A stretch of DNA of 64,000 bases from Bombyx mori (GCF_030269925.1 NC_085121.1:9689501-9753500), one strand, 5' to 3'; numbered from the stretch's first letter, positions 45,434 through 57,560 are shown. Made by a program: numbers and translations. Notes: generated from the letters alone by a model not told the origin.

Positions 45434-48400
45434 ATGGGTTGCTTTTGGTCCAGTGAGGTAAGCCAACCATTTCGAAAAATGTTTTTGTTACTTATTGCTT
45501 TTAATAATTTTATTTTGTTTTTAGTGTGATTCTCGGGAACGATGTCAGCATTGCAATAGAAGGGCTGTTAATAATTTGATTGTCGTTAATCAAGTTTGTG
45601 AAATTTGTACATACAATTCATCGAAACAAACGGTAAGAAACTAGGTAACTTTGTTGTTGACATAAGTGGAGTGGAGTACACTCGTGGACTTATTTAGGAG
45701 AAATCGAAAAAGTGTTCAAAACGATTATAATGTTAATTATGAAAATTTAGTTGATTTATTTGAATTTGCTTGTTTTTAGCTAATTAAAAATTGCAAACAT
45801 CGAAAAAACAATCGTATAATGACGAAAAGATACTAAAGTAAGAATAATATTACAGAAAAGACATTAAATTCCTTTTTTTCATAAATGCCCAAGAGCGGTT
45901 TGATGAACTTAGATGCTATAATTTTTTTTTTTTGATATGTCACTTTATACCTATACCTTTAGGCAAAGTGTTTTATTCTGTTACAATATGAAGTCAAATG
46001 AGATTGATTATTTTGAGTCTTTAATGAATTGGAGTGAAATTATATTAAACGCGATGAGATGAATTAATGAAAGTCTGCATAAAATTGTCGTTTTTAACTA
46101 AGGTTTTTTCAATGGAATTTTCGGAAGAACCCGAGAAGCAACTTCCAGCGGCTTTGTTTCATTTTCCCACATTTGTACACTTTCACAGATGCTATATACA
46201 CATAATAAAACACCATTATCAAACATTTAAACATGAAGATTATTTCTTAAAATAAAAATAAATAATTCACACAACAGAGCTCCTCGTGTTCCCGGCAAAA
46301 AGTCCATTTGTTGTAAATACATATACAGGGTGTCCCAGAAAGAATGGATAATCCTCAAACACCTCATAGTAGAGCTATTGGGGACACAAAATAAAAAAAA
46401 ATCTCAGGTAGCACCCAAATTACGTATTTTAAAAAAATGTTGATATTTTCCGTACTGCTGTGCGTTTCTGGAATAGGTAAAGAATAGCTACAAATAAATA
46501 ACCAGGCTTTTTGGTGTTATAATATTCTACATGGACTCGTATGAGCAGCTGGTGTAATTTCTTATAAAAGTTAATGTGAACTTAAATTTTAATCATGAAA
46601 TTTGGTATTTTTGATACGCTTTTTTTAGCTTCAGACGTATGTATGTTAGTAACGGAATCTTTGAACATGATTTTGACCCCCTTCAAAACGTCCGATTAAC
46701 TCGAAATTTGGTATACTTATTAAGGACCGATGACAATTCAATATTTAAAAAAAATTGGAAATGTAAAAAAATTAAGAAATTGAAATTCAACTAAAAAATT
46801 AAAAATAAATAATGGTTTAAAAAAACTAACAAAATACGCTTTTATAGAAAATCCAACTAAAAAATAGAATAAAAAAAGCGTGGGGTGCATGGTATCAGTA
46901 GTTATACATATTTTATGAACAGACTAGCTGACCCGGCAAACTTCGTAGTGCCTCAATCGATAAATAAAAGACCTAAACTTTTGTATAAAATACACTTAGA
47001 ACAAACAAAAGGAATCGGACAGACGGAGGACACATCAAAGGAAAAACAAAATTGCTATTTTTATTCAATTCCGAGCATTTTCATATTTATCTACCTTTTA
47101 AACCTTCCCTGGACTTCCACGAATAATTCGAGACCAAAATTAGCCAAATCGGTCCAGCCGCTTTCGAGTTTTAGCTAGAGTAACGAACAGCAATTCATTT
47201 TTATACATATAGATATGAGTTATTTTGATAATATCCTGAAAAACACCTCACGCTTTTTTACAATAAAATCATTTTTTCTTACACTATTTTGAATTCAAAT
47301 TTATTAAAATTTATTTTCTATTTTTTAGTTGGATTTTCTATAAAAGCGTATTTTGTTAGTTTTTTTAAACTATTATTTATTTCTTTATTTTTAATTTGGA
47401 TATGAAATTTAATTTTTGTTTTTTATTTTGAGTCCCTAATAACTCTACTATGAGGTGTTTCATGATTATCCATTCTTTCTGGGACACCCTGTATATATTG
47501 TAATCAGTATTTAGTGTTGTCTCAATAATTTACAATAATTATTATTGACACCTCGCATACCATTCATTTTCACGATAAAATGATTTTTTCTTGATCATCC
47601 TGTTTGCTTTAGAACTTATACAAATTTATTTTCTAACGTTTAGTTCAGCTAGCTACAAAAGCGTTTTTTTTTCTTAGTTTTGTAAACTATTGATTATTGA
47701 ATGAAATTTATTACTACAAGTTTATAATTTTATTATTCTTATAACTTTTTAACAATTCTTAAATAAATAAAAGTTTGCTTAGACATTTTTTTCGATTCCT
47801 CGTACCTAAATTTGTCCACGTGTAGATAGAGATAGATATGACTTGTTTTTTACGTAGATCTTCAGTGAGACTACACAAGCCCATGTTACTCATTAAAATA
47901 TAATACTTAAATAATATACTACTCCGACTATACACAATAATTTAAGTTAGTGCTATAGCTGAAGTCAGTCCTTATTTTATGTTAAATTCTTTCGTGACAA
48001 GAAGAGCGAACCGTCGTCTATGTACATTATGATTCATCGATCCAACCAATTTCGGCCATGGCGACCGAATCATAGCGGTCAGATACGCAGGTGCGCAAAC
48101 GTTTGCGTTCACGCAGGCGTACACCCTCGTTCTATCCCTTCTTAGATCAGTGGAACGGGAAACCGCTACGACTGAAGAAGGGGTGGGATGTTGTGTCTGG
48201 CCGACGGTGACTATATGCCTTCCACCGTCGCCCTAGGCCATCCACCTTGCCTTGCTGACCCGCCGAGTCCGCCAAGTCACGTTGCATATCTGCGTTGTGT
48301 TGCCTTCCTCGTCAAGTCAGACTTTGTGTGTTAAGCGGGAGGGAGCCGCGTGTAGGGATGAGTATTAAAGAGATGAAGAGGGGAGTCAGGAGTAGGAAGG

Positions 48401-50704
48401 ACAGGATACTGTAGCCACGGAAGAGTAGGTTGTGGTCTATAGCAGCTCAGGGAAGGCGGGATCGCGTGCCCGTGCACTCAGTAATATACTACCTGAGAGA
48501 TAGTATATTTGAGCGCCCCCTGCCATGTACATTAAAGCCTACATAAATAGGTATAAACGTACAATAATTGTCTTTGTGCAAAAAATAATATTTCTTAATA
48601 TTGAGGCCACTTAGAAACCGCAAAGAAATTTAGTACGCTTCATTTTATGTTCAGCATGTAATTTGTAACTATGTATTTGAATAAAATAAATTTTGAAACC
48701 ATTGATTAATAATACATATCTAATATATTATTACACTTATTTACTTACTTTTCTTAACAAGAGTACACCACATAGTTCGGGAAGGAACAAGCCGTGCTTC
48801 GGTAAATACATTTGTGTTTGCGGAAATGCTTGGAGCAGTCGCAAATCATGGCCCCAAAAATATCAAATCTGTACACGATGCCGCAAGAAGGTGTACGCTC
48901 GCACTCAAGTAAGTAGATACCAATTGGAATGAATTTAAATACTCATAACATAACTAGGTATTACCTAGTTGTGTAATTACTAGCTATTACCTAATTGTGT
49001 TATGAGTAGGTATGTATTTTTTTTTGTTTTGATTCCTTATACAAACACCTAGTAAGTACATAGTACTTAACGTTCACGTAATGCACTGCACTCGGCAATA
49101 TAAATTATGAATGTGGTAATTTTGAACAAAATAAATGATACTGATATTGTCTGCATTTTAAATAGTTACTAAGGCATTATTTTATGGTACCCTCCCCATA
49201 ACCCTTTTTCAAATCTTTTGTACATCTAATCCGCTCAAACAAAATATATATTCAAATTTCGTATTTTAGGGCAGAGGCATCTATTAGTTTCGGTCAGGAT
49301 CCATTTAAAAAAATTAAATAATGTCCCTTGCAGTCCGCACAGCATTTTATAGAAAAAAAATATTTGTGAATCAAATAAATGTAATTAGGTACAGAAATAA
49401 ATTACAAAGGTATTTTTTTTACATAACAAGTACAAAAATGATTGTTTTTTTGTTATGGCCTATCAGTATGAAGTTTGAAGGAAATTTTCTTCAAGCTATT
49501 GACTTAAATCCTGGAGATGTTCATCAGTCAGTCGAGATCGAAATTGATTCTTATTGAAGTTCATCTTAGGAAAAACTGCTTCACAAATTTATGTATGTTG
49601 ACTAAACAAAGTAAGAAGTTTCAGAGTAGTTTTTCGTAGTTCTGGATATTTACTATCACACACAAATTTTACCCAGAACTCTTCGCTGGAAACTTCCGTA
49701 CTCTGTGTGCCTAGTGCGAGTTTTTTAACGTTCTCGATAGCGTAAAATTTAACTCAAATTTGTATGGAGTTGGAACCTTTGCCGCTAGGGACGCTGTAGT
49801 GTAAGTTGCCGTGTTCTCGCGGTTCACTCAAAATGGCTCGGCCCGGCGCGGCGGTGCGGCGGTCCGAATTCGCCATTGGCCCTGTTCTACAGAATACGAA
49901 CCTTTCCACAGTGATGCCAACTCCGGGGTTTTCCCACCAAATTTAGGGGGAAAAAATCTATACAGGGATTTTTTTAGGGGGTGAAATTTTTTGGGGATAT
50001 TTTTAGGGATAAAATTTTATTTGTATTTTTAAAAAAAATTCTACGTACATCAACAAAAATAAAAACAAATTCAAATCGATTGAACGTTTTCAATTTTAAT
50101 AGATGACACTGTATGCACTTTTTATTATACTCTTAACAGCTGACAGCTAAAAACAGTCAGTTAAAATTGATAGTTTTTGCATTGTGCACTATCTTTTTTT
50201 TAAAACAAATACCAAATATAAAATACCAGGTTTAAAATGCCAAAGGGAGAAAAAGTTTCTGGCTATTCTCAAAAATATACCACTAATTTAGTGGTTTTTG
50301 AAAATGCTTTAGGGGGAAAGTTTTCAAACAGTTGGCGACACCGCCTTTCCACTGGGCCTATAATCTTCTCTAAATTATATTTTGAAAGGCCGTTGAATTT
50401 TGGTTTAATTTTTTACGGATGTTGTTAGTGAACACAGTATTATTATGTTAAATGGGTAAATTGTTTCATTAATTAGAAAAATTGTTACCTATTTCAAACT
50501 GGAACTGGAAAGGAAATCCTATACACTTAATATTAAGCTATTTTAAGCACCTATTTTTTTATTAATGCTAGTTTTTATTAATTTCAGAGACCCTTACGTT
50601 CTTCTGACTGGACAAATAATAAGAATTCTCGAGATCATCTGAGTAATTTGTGTCAGATGTGTCAAGAATTGGGATACGATTGTGGAAAGTTATTTGAGAT
50701 CTAA
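45434..50704 (+). CDS. Small Cys-rich 3CxxC/ZAR1-like zinc-binding protein, four exons, 131 aa
   Basis: Exons: 45434-45457, 45525-45632, 48762-48908 and 50588-50704. All introns are phase 0 with GT-AG borders. The N-terminus MGCFWSSE fits an N-myristoylation signal (Gly2, Ser6) with a neighbouring Cys3 that could be palmitoylated. Exon 2 has CQHC and CEIC pairs. Exon 3 has FGKYICVCGNAWSS, then QICTRCRKKVYARTQ. Exon 4 has LCQMCQELGYDCGKLFEI. The order F-G-x-[YF]-x-C-x-C, W, Q-x-C-x-x-C, Q, C-x-x-C and a late C resembles the C-terminal zinc domain of ZAR1 (RNA binding, maternal mRNA control) and related 3CxxC proteins. The acceptor of exon 3 (aacaag) has a weak pyrimidine tract. The family link is by motif pattern; the role is inferred only. 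Confidence 0.75.
45925..46304 (-). repeat. Poly(A) retroelement family X, diverged copy 3
   Basis: It shares the T-run, 'ttcaatggaattttcggaag' and 'gaagcaacttccagcggctt' segments with the family. It is the most diverged of the four copies and lies in intron 2 of the Cys-rich gene. Confidence 0.6.
46326..47491. mobile_element. Fold-back DNA transposon, Tc1/mariner-like ends
   Basis: The ends CAGGGTGTCCCAGAAAGAAT and complement are flanked by TA (46324-46325 and 47492-47493). The terminal inverted repeats run about 70 bp, and a second inverted pair is found deeper (about 46820-46870 with 47320-47375, including 'cttttatagaaaatccaact'). The centre is filled by a moth dispersed repeat at 46920-47215. 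No transposase is encoded. Confidence 0.82.
46920..47215. repeat. Moth dispersed repeat inside the fold-back element
   Basis: It starts 'gactagctgacccggcaaac' and ends 'atttttatacatatagatat', with 'ccaaatcggtccagccgctt' inside. It belongs to the same broad type as 36130-36368 and 60108-60330. Confidence 0.55.
47980..48500. other. GC-richer intronic block of unknown origin
   Basis: In intron 2 of the Cys-rich gene this block is richer in G+C than its surroundings and contains Pro/Arg-like codon words but no long frame. It is probably a decayed transposon or imported repeat; no second copy is visible here. Confidence 0.3.
49707..49810. repeat. One-ended relative of the 115-bp MITE
   Basis: From 'gtgcctagtgcgagtttttt' the sequence follows the MITE at 35160-35274 for about 100 bases. 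The second terminal repeat is then missing. Confidence 0.55.
49909..50343. mobile_element. hAT-type MITE, copy 2, with 8-bp target duplication
   Basis: It is an inverted copy of 18196-18623, flanked by the perfect 8-bp repeat CCTTTCCA (49901-49908 and 50344-50351). It lies in intron 3 of the Cys-rich gene. A 63-codon frame at 50237-50428 overlaps its end but is a by-product. Confidence 0.92.
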
Positions 50705-51225
50705 AATACAAAATGACTGCTTTTTTTTAAATTTTATTATTACTATCTGCATTGCCTTACCTTATGAAACATTACCCGGTTAAAGAATAATATTTTTAAT
50801 AGATTCTCAGATGGGAACAAAAAAAGAAATTTGAATCTAGTGAAAAAATAATACCTACAGTAGGTATCTATTTTTTATCAAATTAGTTTTATTCCATAGA
50901 TAAATATTATACTTGATTTTAAATATCACGCCAGTAGGATTTAAGCATATTTTATGTACCTACCCATCGTTGTGGTTAATTCAATGTAATTTTAACGTTT
51001 GCAGATACGTAATTGTAGACACGTAAATAGCTCTAAGATTCAATTTATATTAAATACGTATTTAACATTTCCATTCTTTTCTTTTTGTTCTTAATTTATC
51101 AAATAAATAAATCAACAATTCCAGACAGTGTGCTTTTGAGTATTCGCGAGTCTTGACGTGAGTTAAAGCCGGCTCCACATTCGCGGCGCGAATGTCCGCG
51201 AAGGGCGCGAACCGCGAGTGTGGAT

Positions 51226-51535
51226 TAGATATGTGTCGTTCGCGAACGAACGAGTCAAACGACCCGGGTCTCAAATTCCGCGCGAACGATAGGGTCACTT
51301 CAAAAAATATGAGTCGTTCACTAAATCGACTGGTTTAACACAAAACCTACGAATCAGAAGAAAAGAACCATACGAGTACGACGGTCATTCGGGTCATTTC
51401 GGGTTGCCGCGTCTCGCCCCGCGCCCGTCTCGCTTAGTCGTTCGTTCGACTGAACGGGTCGTACGAACCGGATCATTTTGTCAACAGGTCAGTACTGATC
51501 TGAATCTCTAAAATTGAACGAACGACACATATCTA
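51226..51535. mobile_element. 310-bp hAT-type MITE nested in the Harbinger-like element
   Basis: Perfect 17-bp termini TAGATATGTGTCGTTCG lie at both ends. The 8-bp duplication GTGTGGAT is at 51218-51225 and 51536-51543. Removing it restores a continuous 'gtgtggatggtttcgc' host sequence. Confidence 0.9.
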
Positions 51536-51696
51536 GTGTGGATGGTTTCGCGACTTCGCGGTCGCGCTTCGCGGCGTTCCCCGCCCGGCTGCGGTTTTTT
51601 GGCCCGCGACAAAGGGCCTGCGAAGCGCGAACGCGAAGGCCACCACACTCGGGTATGTTCGCAGTTGTATGCGAAACGCAGTGACAAGCGGATGTC

Positions 51697-51933
51697 ATGA
51701 GTATCGAATGGAGTAACGATCGGCAACTAGCGTTTCTTGAATGTTATCACGCTGAGCCCATGCTTTGGCAAGCTCAATATAGAGATCATAAAAACAAAAA
51801 TAAAGTACATGATGCATGGCTGAGAATTAGTGCAATCATGGAAATTCCTGTGCCATATTTAAAGAAGAAAAAGGATTCCTTAATGTCTAGCTACAGAACA
51901 TATAGAAAAAAAGTTAAGGATTGTTGCGATTGA
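51697..51933 (+). CDS. MADF-like domain protein of the Harbinger-like element
   Basis: This 78-codon frame encodes a protein typical of the Myb/SANT-like MADF domain: FLECYHAEPMLWQAQYRDHK, VHDAWLRISAIM and LMSSYRTYRKKVK. PIF/Harbinger transposons carry such a protein beside the transposase, where it helps DNA binding or import. It stops right after the domain, shorter than usual, so it is probably a fragment. Confidence 0.65.
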   Translation: MSIEWSNDRQLAFLECYHAEPMLWQAQYRDHKNKNKVHDAWLRISAIMEIPVPYLKKKKDSLMSSYRTYRKKVKDCCD

Positions 51934-52399
51934 TTTGTGTCATCCACCACCTTCTTCTCCTCCATTTCTTTTTTTAATGTTTTTTTATTTTATAAACACA
52001 TAATTGTAACACGCTAAGGCGCATAATGTCAGAGGAGCAGCAACTTCAACGTCCATTTCAGTCAAATGCGCGAACGTGAATGCGAAAGGTTGCATGTGTA
52101 GAGGGCTATGTTTTTCACGTCGTGTTCATGCGCGAACCGCAGCCGTGATTCGCGGCCGCGGTTCGCGGGCGAATGTAGAGCCCGTACAACACTTTGCCGT
52201 TCGGCCACACCACGCTAAAGCTTGTGGTTTCTCCTTTTTCACTTGTCCTTTGTAAATGTAATAAGATCGGCGTAGAATAACACCACCTAATCCCTCCCAG
52301 TGGGTGACGTAAAATGTGATTAGGATTCGCTGAAGCATGAGGAACAGTTTTATCTGAATAATATTTTACTTGGACGCTGGAATCGGTAACCGACTTTTA

Positions 52400-52612
52400 C
52401 CAGTGTGTAATACTGTAGACCCAATGGGTAGGAATCACCACCCTGTCCATTTTTGCCACGAAGCAGTCCTGTATTTCGGCTTGAAGGGTGGGACAGCCTT
52501 TATACAGTCTAATAGAGACTTCGACATCACCTCTCAAGGAGGGTAGCGGCACTCATATTGTGATGTCCATAGGCTTTCGAAATCATTACTCCAAGTGGGC
52601 CTTCATATGGTT
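52400..52612 (+). repeat. Old, diverged Bm1-type SINE body
   Basis: 'gtaggaatcaccaccctgtc', 'cttgaagggtgggacagcct' and 'gatgtccataggct' follow the Bm1 order with many substitutions. Both head and tail are lost. Confidence 0.7.
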
Positions 52613-52787
52613 TATTGTTAATGATTATTACTTTGTCAATGCTTTCTTTGTATTAGGGAAAATGAATCATTTTTAATTAAAAATGCAAATATACTTCAAT
52701 ATTTATATTTAACGAACATTTACATTTACCAAAGCTTAACATCACAACTGAAAACGTTTTATTATCAGTTATCAACGACTATTATTC

Positions 52788-55700
52788 TTATTTCTTAGAA
52801 AATATGTTGTTTATAATAGTGACCAGACATTCATATTTGACAAGATCACAGCTAGAGAGATCAATTGAATAATCATTTTTGCGTTCAGCTATATAAGCTA
52901 GAAGAGGAAGCAGTAAAGGTTCCATGTCTTCTTTTGGTCCATCACAGAGTATCGGCATTCTTGTGATGTTATTAATAACATCTAGTATTTGATTGTTTGT
53001 TAATGGTTCTTTGAAGAATTTGTACTAAAAAGAGAATTACAATTTACACAAACACTACAGTAATGTATTATCCTATATAAAGTGATTTCATTAAAGCATT
53101 TGTGTTTACCACAATAAGCTATCTAATAGAAAGGCATATCAAACAATATGGTTCTTACCCGGGTACAATGTAGAAGAGTTCTGTAACAATACAAAATGCA
53201 TGCCCAAGTATTATTAGTTCTATTGTCTCTTTCTATTCTTGCTATTAAAGACATGGCTTCATAATAGGCATCTAAAACTATTTTAGCTTCAAAATGAGCA
53301 AGACAATCCCAAATAGTAAACCACTCTTCTTGTGTGCATGAACATATTATCTGAAAATAATTGGTAAAGAATTTAGTTCAGTGAAAAATGCCACATTATC
53401 AAACTATATGAGCACTAATTGTTTCATGTTAATGGTACTATGACAAAAACTTCATTTGAATGTCATTCACAGATAAGGGATGCAATGTGCCCATTTGTTG
53501 AAATTCTTGCGCTGTCTATTAATTTATTTGATGATTATAATATTAAGTTTTTAGTAAGATTAATAAGACTAATAAGGAATTAAAAAACCTGTATCAATGT
53601 TGTTGTGATATCGTCTTTAGAACTGTGTTGCCTCATCTTAGTACCAGTTATAATTTCTAAAAAGTTATTGCCTGGTGGATTCCATATTTTCCTGTAGTAG
53701 TAAGTGTTTAGTGGATGTGTATTTTTCAACTTTGATTTTAACCAATTTTCTTCTTTCACTAAAACACAATAATTTACTTAACTTGAAGTCGTCATGGCCT
53801 AAAGGATAGACGTCCGGCGCATTCGTATGTAGCGATGCACCGGTGTTCGAATCCCGCAGGCGGGTACCAATTTTTCTAATTGTAGCGATGCACCGGTGTT
53901 CGAATCCCGCAGGCGGGTACCAATTTTTCTAATGAAATACGTACTTAACAAATGTTCACGATTGACTTCCACGGTGAAGGAATAACATCGCGTAATAAAA
54001 ATCAAACCCGCAAAATTATAAATTGCGTAATGACTGGTGGTAGGACCTCTTGTGAGTCCGCACGGGTAGGTACCACCTCCCTGCCTATTTCAGCCGTGAA
54101 GCAGTAATGCGTTTTGGTTTGAAGGGTGGGGCAGCCGTTGTAACTATACTGAGACCTTAGAACTTATATCTCAAGGTGCGTGGCGTATTTACGTTGTAGA
54201 TGTCTATGGGCTCCAGTTACCACCTAACACCAGGTGGGCTGTGAGCTCGTCCACTCATCTAAGCAATAAAAAATAAATAAAAAAACTTACAATATACTTT
54301 TCATTGCTAGTTAGTTACTTACTACATTTCTTACTATTCGTTTTTATGATCTGTAGATTCAGTTCTAAATTTTAATGTATATGAAGTTTGCATTTTTAAT
54401 GACATTTTTAACAAAGCTGGAACGGAATAGTGCCATAGCCATTCAACTAGAGTGAGTTTAATTGGTGTGTTTTGCAATTGAACTCAGTTTTCAAATCACT
54501 ATTTGTTTTGTTTTAAATTATTCTAAAGTAAATACCTGGTATGCTGGTGCCATATGTCTCCATAAATGAGGTTTGAAGTTCGATTGTGCTTTGTAAAGTA
54601 GTCGGTGCTGAAGTGACAAATGTATGAATTTTCCACCGTACAATATCCATGACCTGGGCTAACATTGCCAACATTGGGGCTCTGTATTCTAATAGCTCTT
54701 CTATAGTGTAAGCACTTTGTAATAACTTAATTTGCATATTAATATTATTGATATTTTTATTTAGGAGTGCTTTGTGAATGTTTGGCATTATTGTTAATAA
54801 TAGCAATTTAGATCCAATTAAAATGCCATAGTTTTTTAATGCAGAAATAAATCTTATAAAGTTATTTTCTTTCTCTTCTGTATCTATACAGATTTCCAGA
54901 TTATTCTGCAATGCTTTGAAAATACAAGGTTCAGTATCAACTTCATAGTAATAATTACAATAGTTGTCTAATAATTTCATTACTTGTAACATAATATCTC
55001 CCTGTTGGCTGTTTTCTGTGGCTAAGTTGAAAATTTTATCAAAAACTTTCTTTGGGCTCTGCAAGAAGAGTGTGAGTACATCAGTAATATCAGCATTGGA
55101 AGTAGCAATTAATTTATTGAAAAATTCTGTACTCATATCAGTAAAGAGTTCATTTTCCTTCATATCAAAAAAGCAGTTGTTGACAAAATGTTCAGTTAGT
55201 ATTTTATGTTTGTCAGAAACATCACAATGATGGAAAGCTTTCACAGCCAATACTTCTGTCTGGCCTTTGTTTACAATGCCCTGTTTCAAGATGTAGTACA
55301 GTTTTAAACACTCTTGCGGACTATATTTATTTATGTTAGGATGAATAACATCAAGAAGTTCTCTGTAGGCACACAAATCATCTTTGTAGAGAAGAGCATG
55401 TAACCAGGATTCCATATCATCATCATTTTTGTTTATGTTCTCAATGATCATACAAACATCAGTTGAGTTTATAACATCTTTTGCTTCGATTGGTTTCCTA
55501 GAAATCTGTTGTAGCATGGCAACTATTGGATGTTCACACAAAACAGGTATGCTTGACAATTTTGTATATACTTTATGACACAATTCACCAATAGATTGCT
55601 GTTTGGTTTTTCCGTTTTCTTCAAACTCACTCCAAGCACAGAATATATCAACATTTACATCCATTATTAGTTTCTGGCATGCATCTAAAAGTATTGTGTT

Positions 55701-56629
55701 GCAATTTCCTATGGTTTCTAATACATTTTTTGGACAGTCATTAATGTTGTAAAATTGTATATTTTTATTTATTGAAGCTTCTATGTAAGTTACTTGATAA
55801 ATAATATCAAAATCAGGAGGGACCTTTTCATGTATTTTTGTGTATCTTTCAAGGCAATCATAAAGTAGTACTAAAGCTGAACTAAGCCAACTTCCATTGT
55901 GTATGTATAATTCATCTTTTTGAAGGGTTTCCAGTTTGTAACTATTTGGAGGTTCAACAAAGTTTTTGGTACAATTTTGGAAATGCTTTAAGGTTTCACT
56001 TAATAAAGTATTATTTTCTTGTTCGGGAAATTGAAACATGTTTAATCTGCAAATTAATGTATAACATGCTAATGATATTTTTGCCAACTTTTGTGAACAG
56101 TCTAATGGATTGTAGTACTTTGTGTTTTCTATAAACGCTCCAGTCACTTCGACAGCAAGTGGAGGGTATGCATATGAGATGATTTCATACACAAAATGTT
56201 CTACCTGGAAGCTCCAAATTAATTCACACATTAAATAATGTGGCACAGTCGGTATGGTCCATATTACTGAGTCAATATCGTCTTTTTCTACCAACTTTTC
56301 TAATGTTTTGAAATTCCCGTTTAAAATAATGTATAGGATAAATTTACGAATTAAACGTGTATGTTCTTTGGATAATACTTTATTTTCGTCCATAAAATTT
56401 CTGTCTTTGAGGAATTGATACATATGTTCAATAATGTATTTGACCTTTTCTTCGTTTCCTATAAATAGTATAAATGTTTTGAAATTAAATTAAGCAATTA
56501 TGAAGAACAATTAGTATTTTTTATACCATTTAACTTACCGCCTTTTACGGTCAACCTTGAGAATGGATGAGCGCTGTCTGTGGAAATAAAAACACCTTGA
56601 AAGGCAAGTAAATCTGGTGTAAAATCCAT
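52788..56629 (-). CDS. Unrecognised 870-aa protein, five exons
   Basis: Minus-strand exons: 56539-56629, 54536-56458, 53589-53758, 53159-53350 and 52788-53024. All are GT-AG and the phases total 871 codons including TAA. The protein starts MDFTPDLLAFQGVFISTD and ends LVTIINNIFSKK. It looks almost wholly alpha-helical with many Leu/Ile and scattered Cys, consistent with HEAT- or ARM-like solenoid packing, though no exact repeat is evident. There is no signal peptide, transmembrane segment or zinc motif. Codon use is AT-rich like neighbouring host genes, and no frame break occurs, so it is probably functional. Intron 2 holds a Bm1 SINE. I cannot name its family; a genome-maintenance or complex-scaffold role would be a guess. 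Confidence 0.85.
53783..54286 (+). repeat. Full-length Bm1 SINE with internal 53-bp duplication
   Basis: The segment 53828-53880 is repeated directly at 53881-53933. It contains the B-box (ggtgttcgaatccc) and following sequence, so this copy has two B-boxes. The rest is a standard Bm1 with A-rich tail. It sits in intron 2 of the 870-aa gene, opposite to its transcription. Confidence 0.92.
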
Positions 56630-57449
56630 ATTTATTTACGAAACCAAACGGCAGACTTATCCTGTTTCAATATTATAGTTTGACAATTGACAGTTCTTAC
56701 TTTTCTGTGTTTAATTTCTCAATTAAGTTAGGCAAAAGGAATATAACCCGTTCAGGAACATCTTGTAATAGAGTAAGATCCCAGGGCCCCCAGACGTCAC
56801 ATATTTTCTGACGAACGAAAGGTGGCCGATTGCATAGTGTTAGTATGTACTAAGAGCACAAGCCTACCTGCTAGTTGGTTGGTTATACGGCCAATTTTCA
56901 GGTATCAGGTACTCAAGGTACATACAATCATTACCTACTTCACGTAAATTCTGAAAGCTGATTTTTACGTATATTTTAGGCAATATCCTTAAAAATAAGT
57001 TGCCAAACACTCCATAGGCCGAATTGCTTTGCAGACGCTTTAAAGCTCCCAAATTAAGTACCTAACTTCACGTAAATTCTGAAAGCTGATTTTTATATAT
57101 GTCCACCAGACAACTATTTTAAAACCTCTTACAAAAAGACAGACCGATCTAAGGGGCCAATCATCCCCTAAATTCAATTTAATACCTCTGTGGGTAAGAG
57201 CGCGAGGACATTATCCACGCGCATGAGACTGAGTGAGACATGTAATAGGATATATTAACTTCTTTGTCTCTCTATCTCTCTCTTACAGTTGACTCATATC
57301 AATTAATTATTAATATTAAAAGAAAATCAGTTAAAAATTAAATAATCATGTAATAACTAAAAATTAATTTGTAAAAAAATGCTCATTTGACTACCATTAT
57401 TCTTGAATTTTATCCTCCCAGGTAAAAATATATAATTATGTATAAATAT
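56630..57449. other. Upstream region of the 870-aa gene, with a direct repeat
   Basis: The promoter of the minus-strand gene should lie at the start of this stretch, but no clear TATA box could be fixed. About 38 bases (ttcacgtaaattctgaaagc and following) occur at 56938-56975 and again at about 57066-57100. No gene is seen. Confidence 0.45.
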
Positions 57450-57560
57450 TTAGGCAGCGGCTTGGCTCTGCCCCTGGCATTGCTAAAGTCCATGGGCGAC
57501 GGTAACCACTCACCATCAGGTGGACCGTGTGCTCGCCTACAAGGGCAATTAAAAAAATTA
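57450..57560 (+). repeat. Short SINE-like repeat, family Y
   Basis: 'ggcagcggcttggctctgcc' through 'ccgtgtgctcgcctacaagg' and an A-rich end match 41399-41517. Confidence 0.75.

Larger units (their letters stand above)
51168..52181. mobile_element. Harbinger-like element carrying a MADF-type frame
   Basis: The left end (ggctccacattcgcg) and right end (cgcgggcgaatgtagagccc) are imperfect inverted repeats. Inner flanks are rich in 'cgcgaa' words on both sides. It holds the MADF-type frame and a nested hAT-type MITE. No DDE transposase frame remains, so it would depend on a relative. Exact boundaries and the 3-bp duplication are unclear. Confidence 0.65.

Noticed and set aside
50237..50428. 63-codon frame at the end of hAT-type MITE copy 2
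   Set aside because: It straddles the element end and host DNA, and the related copy does not preserve the frame.
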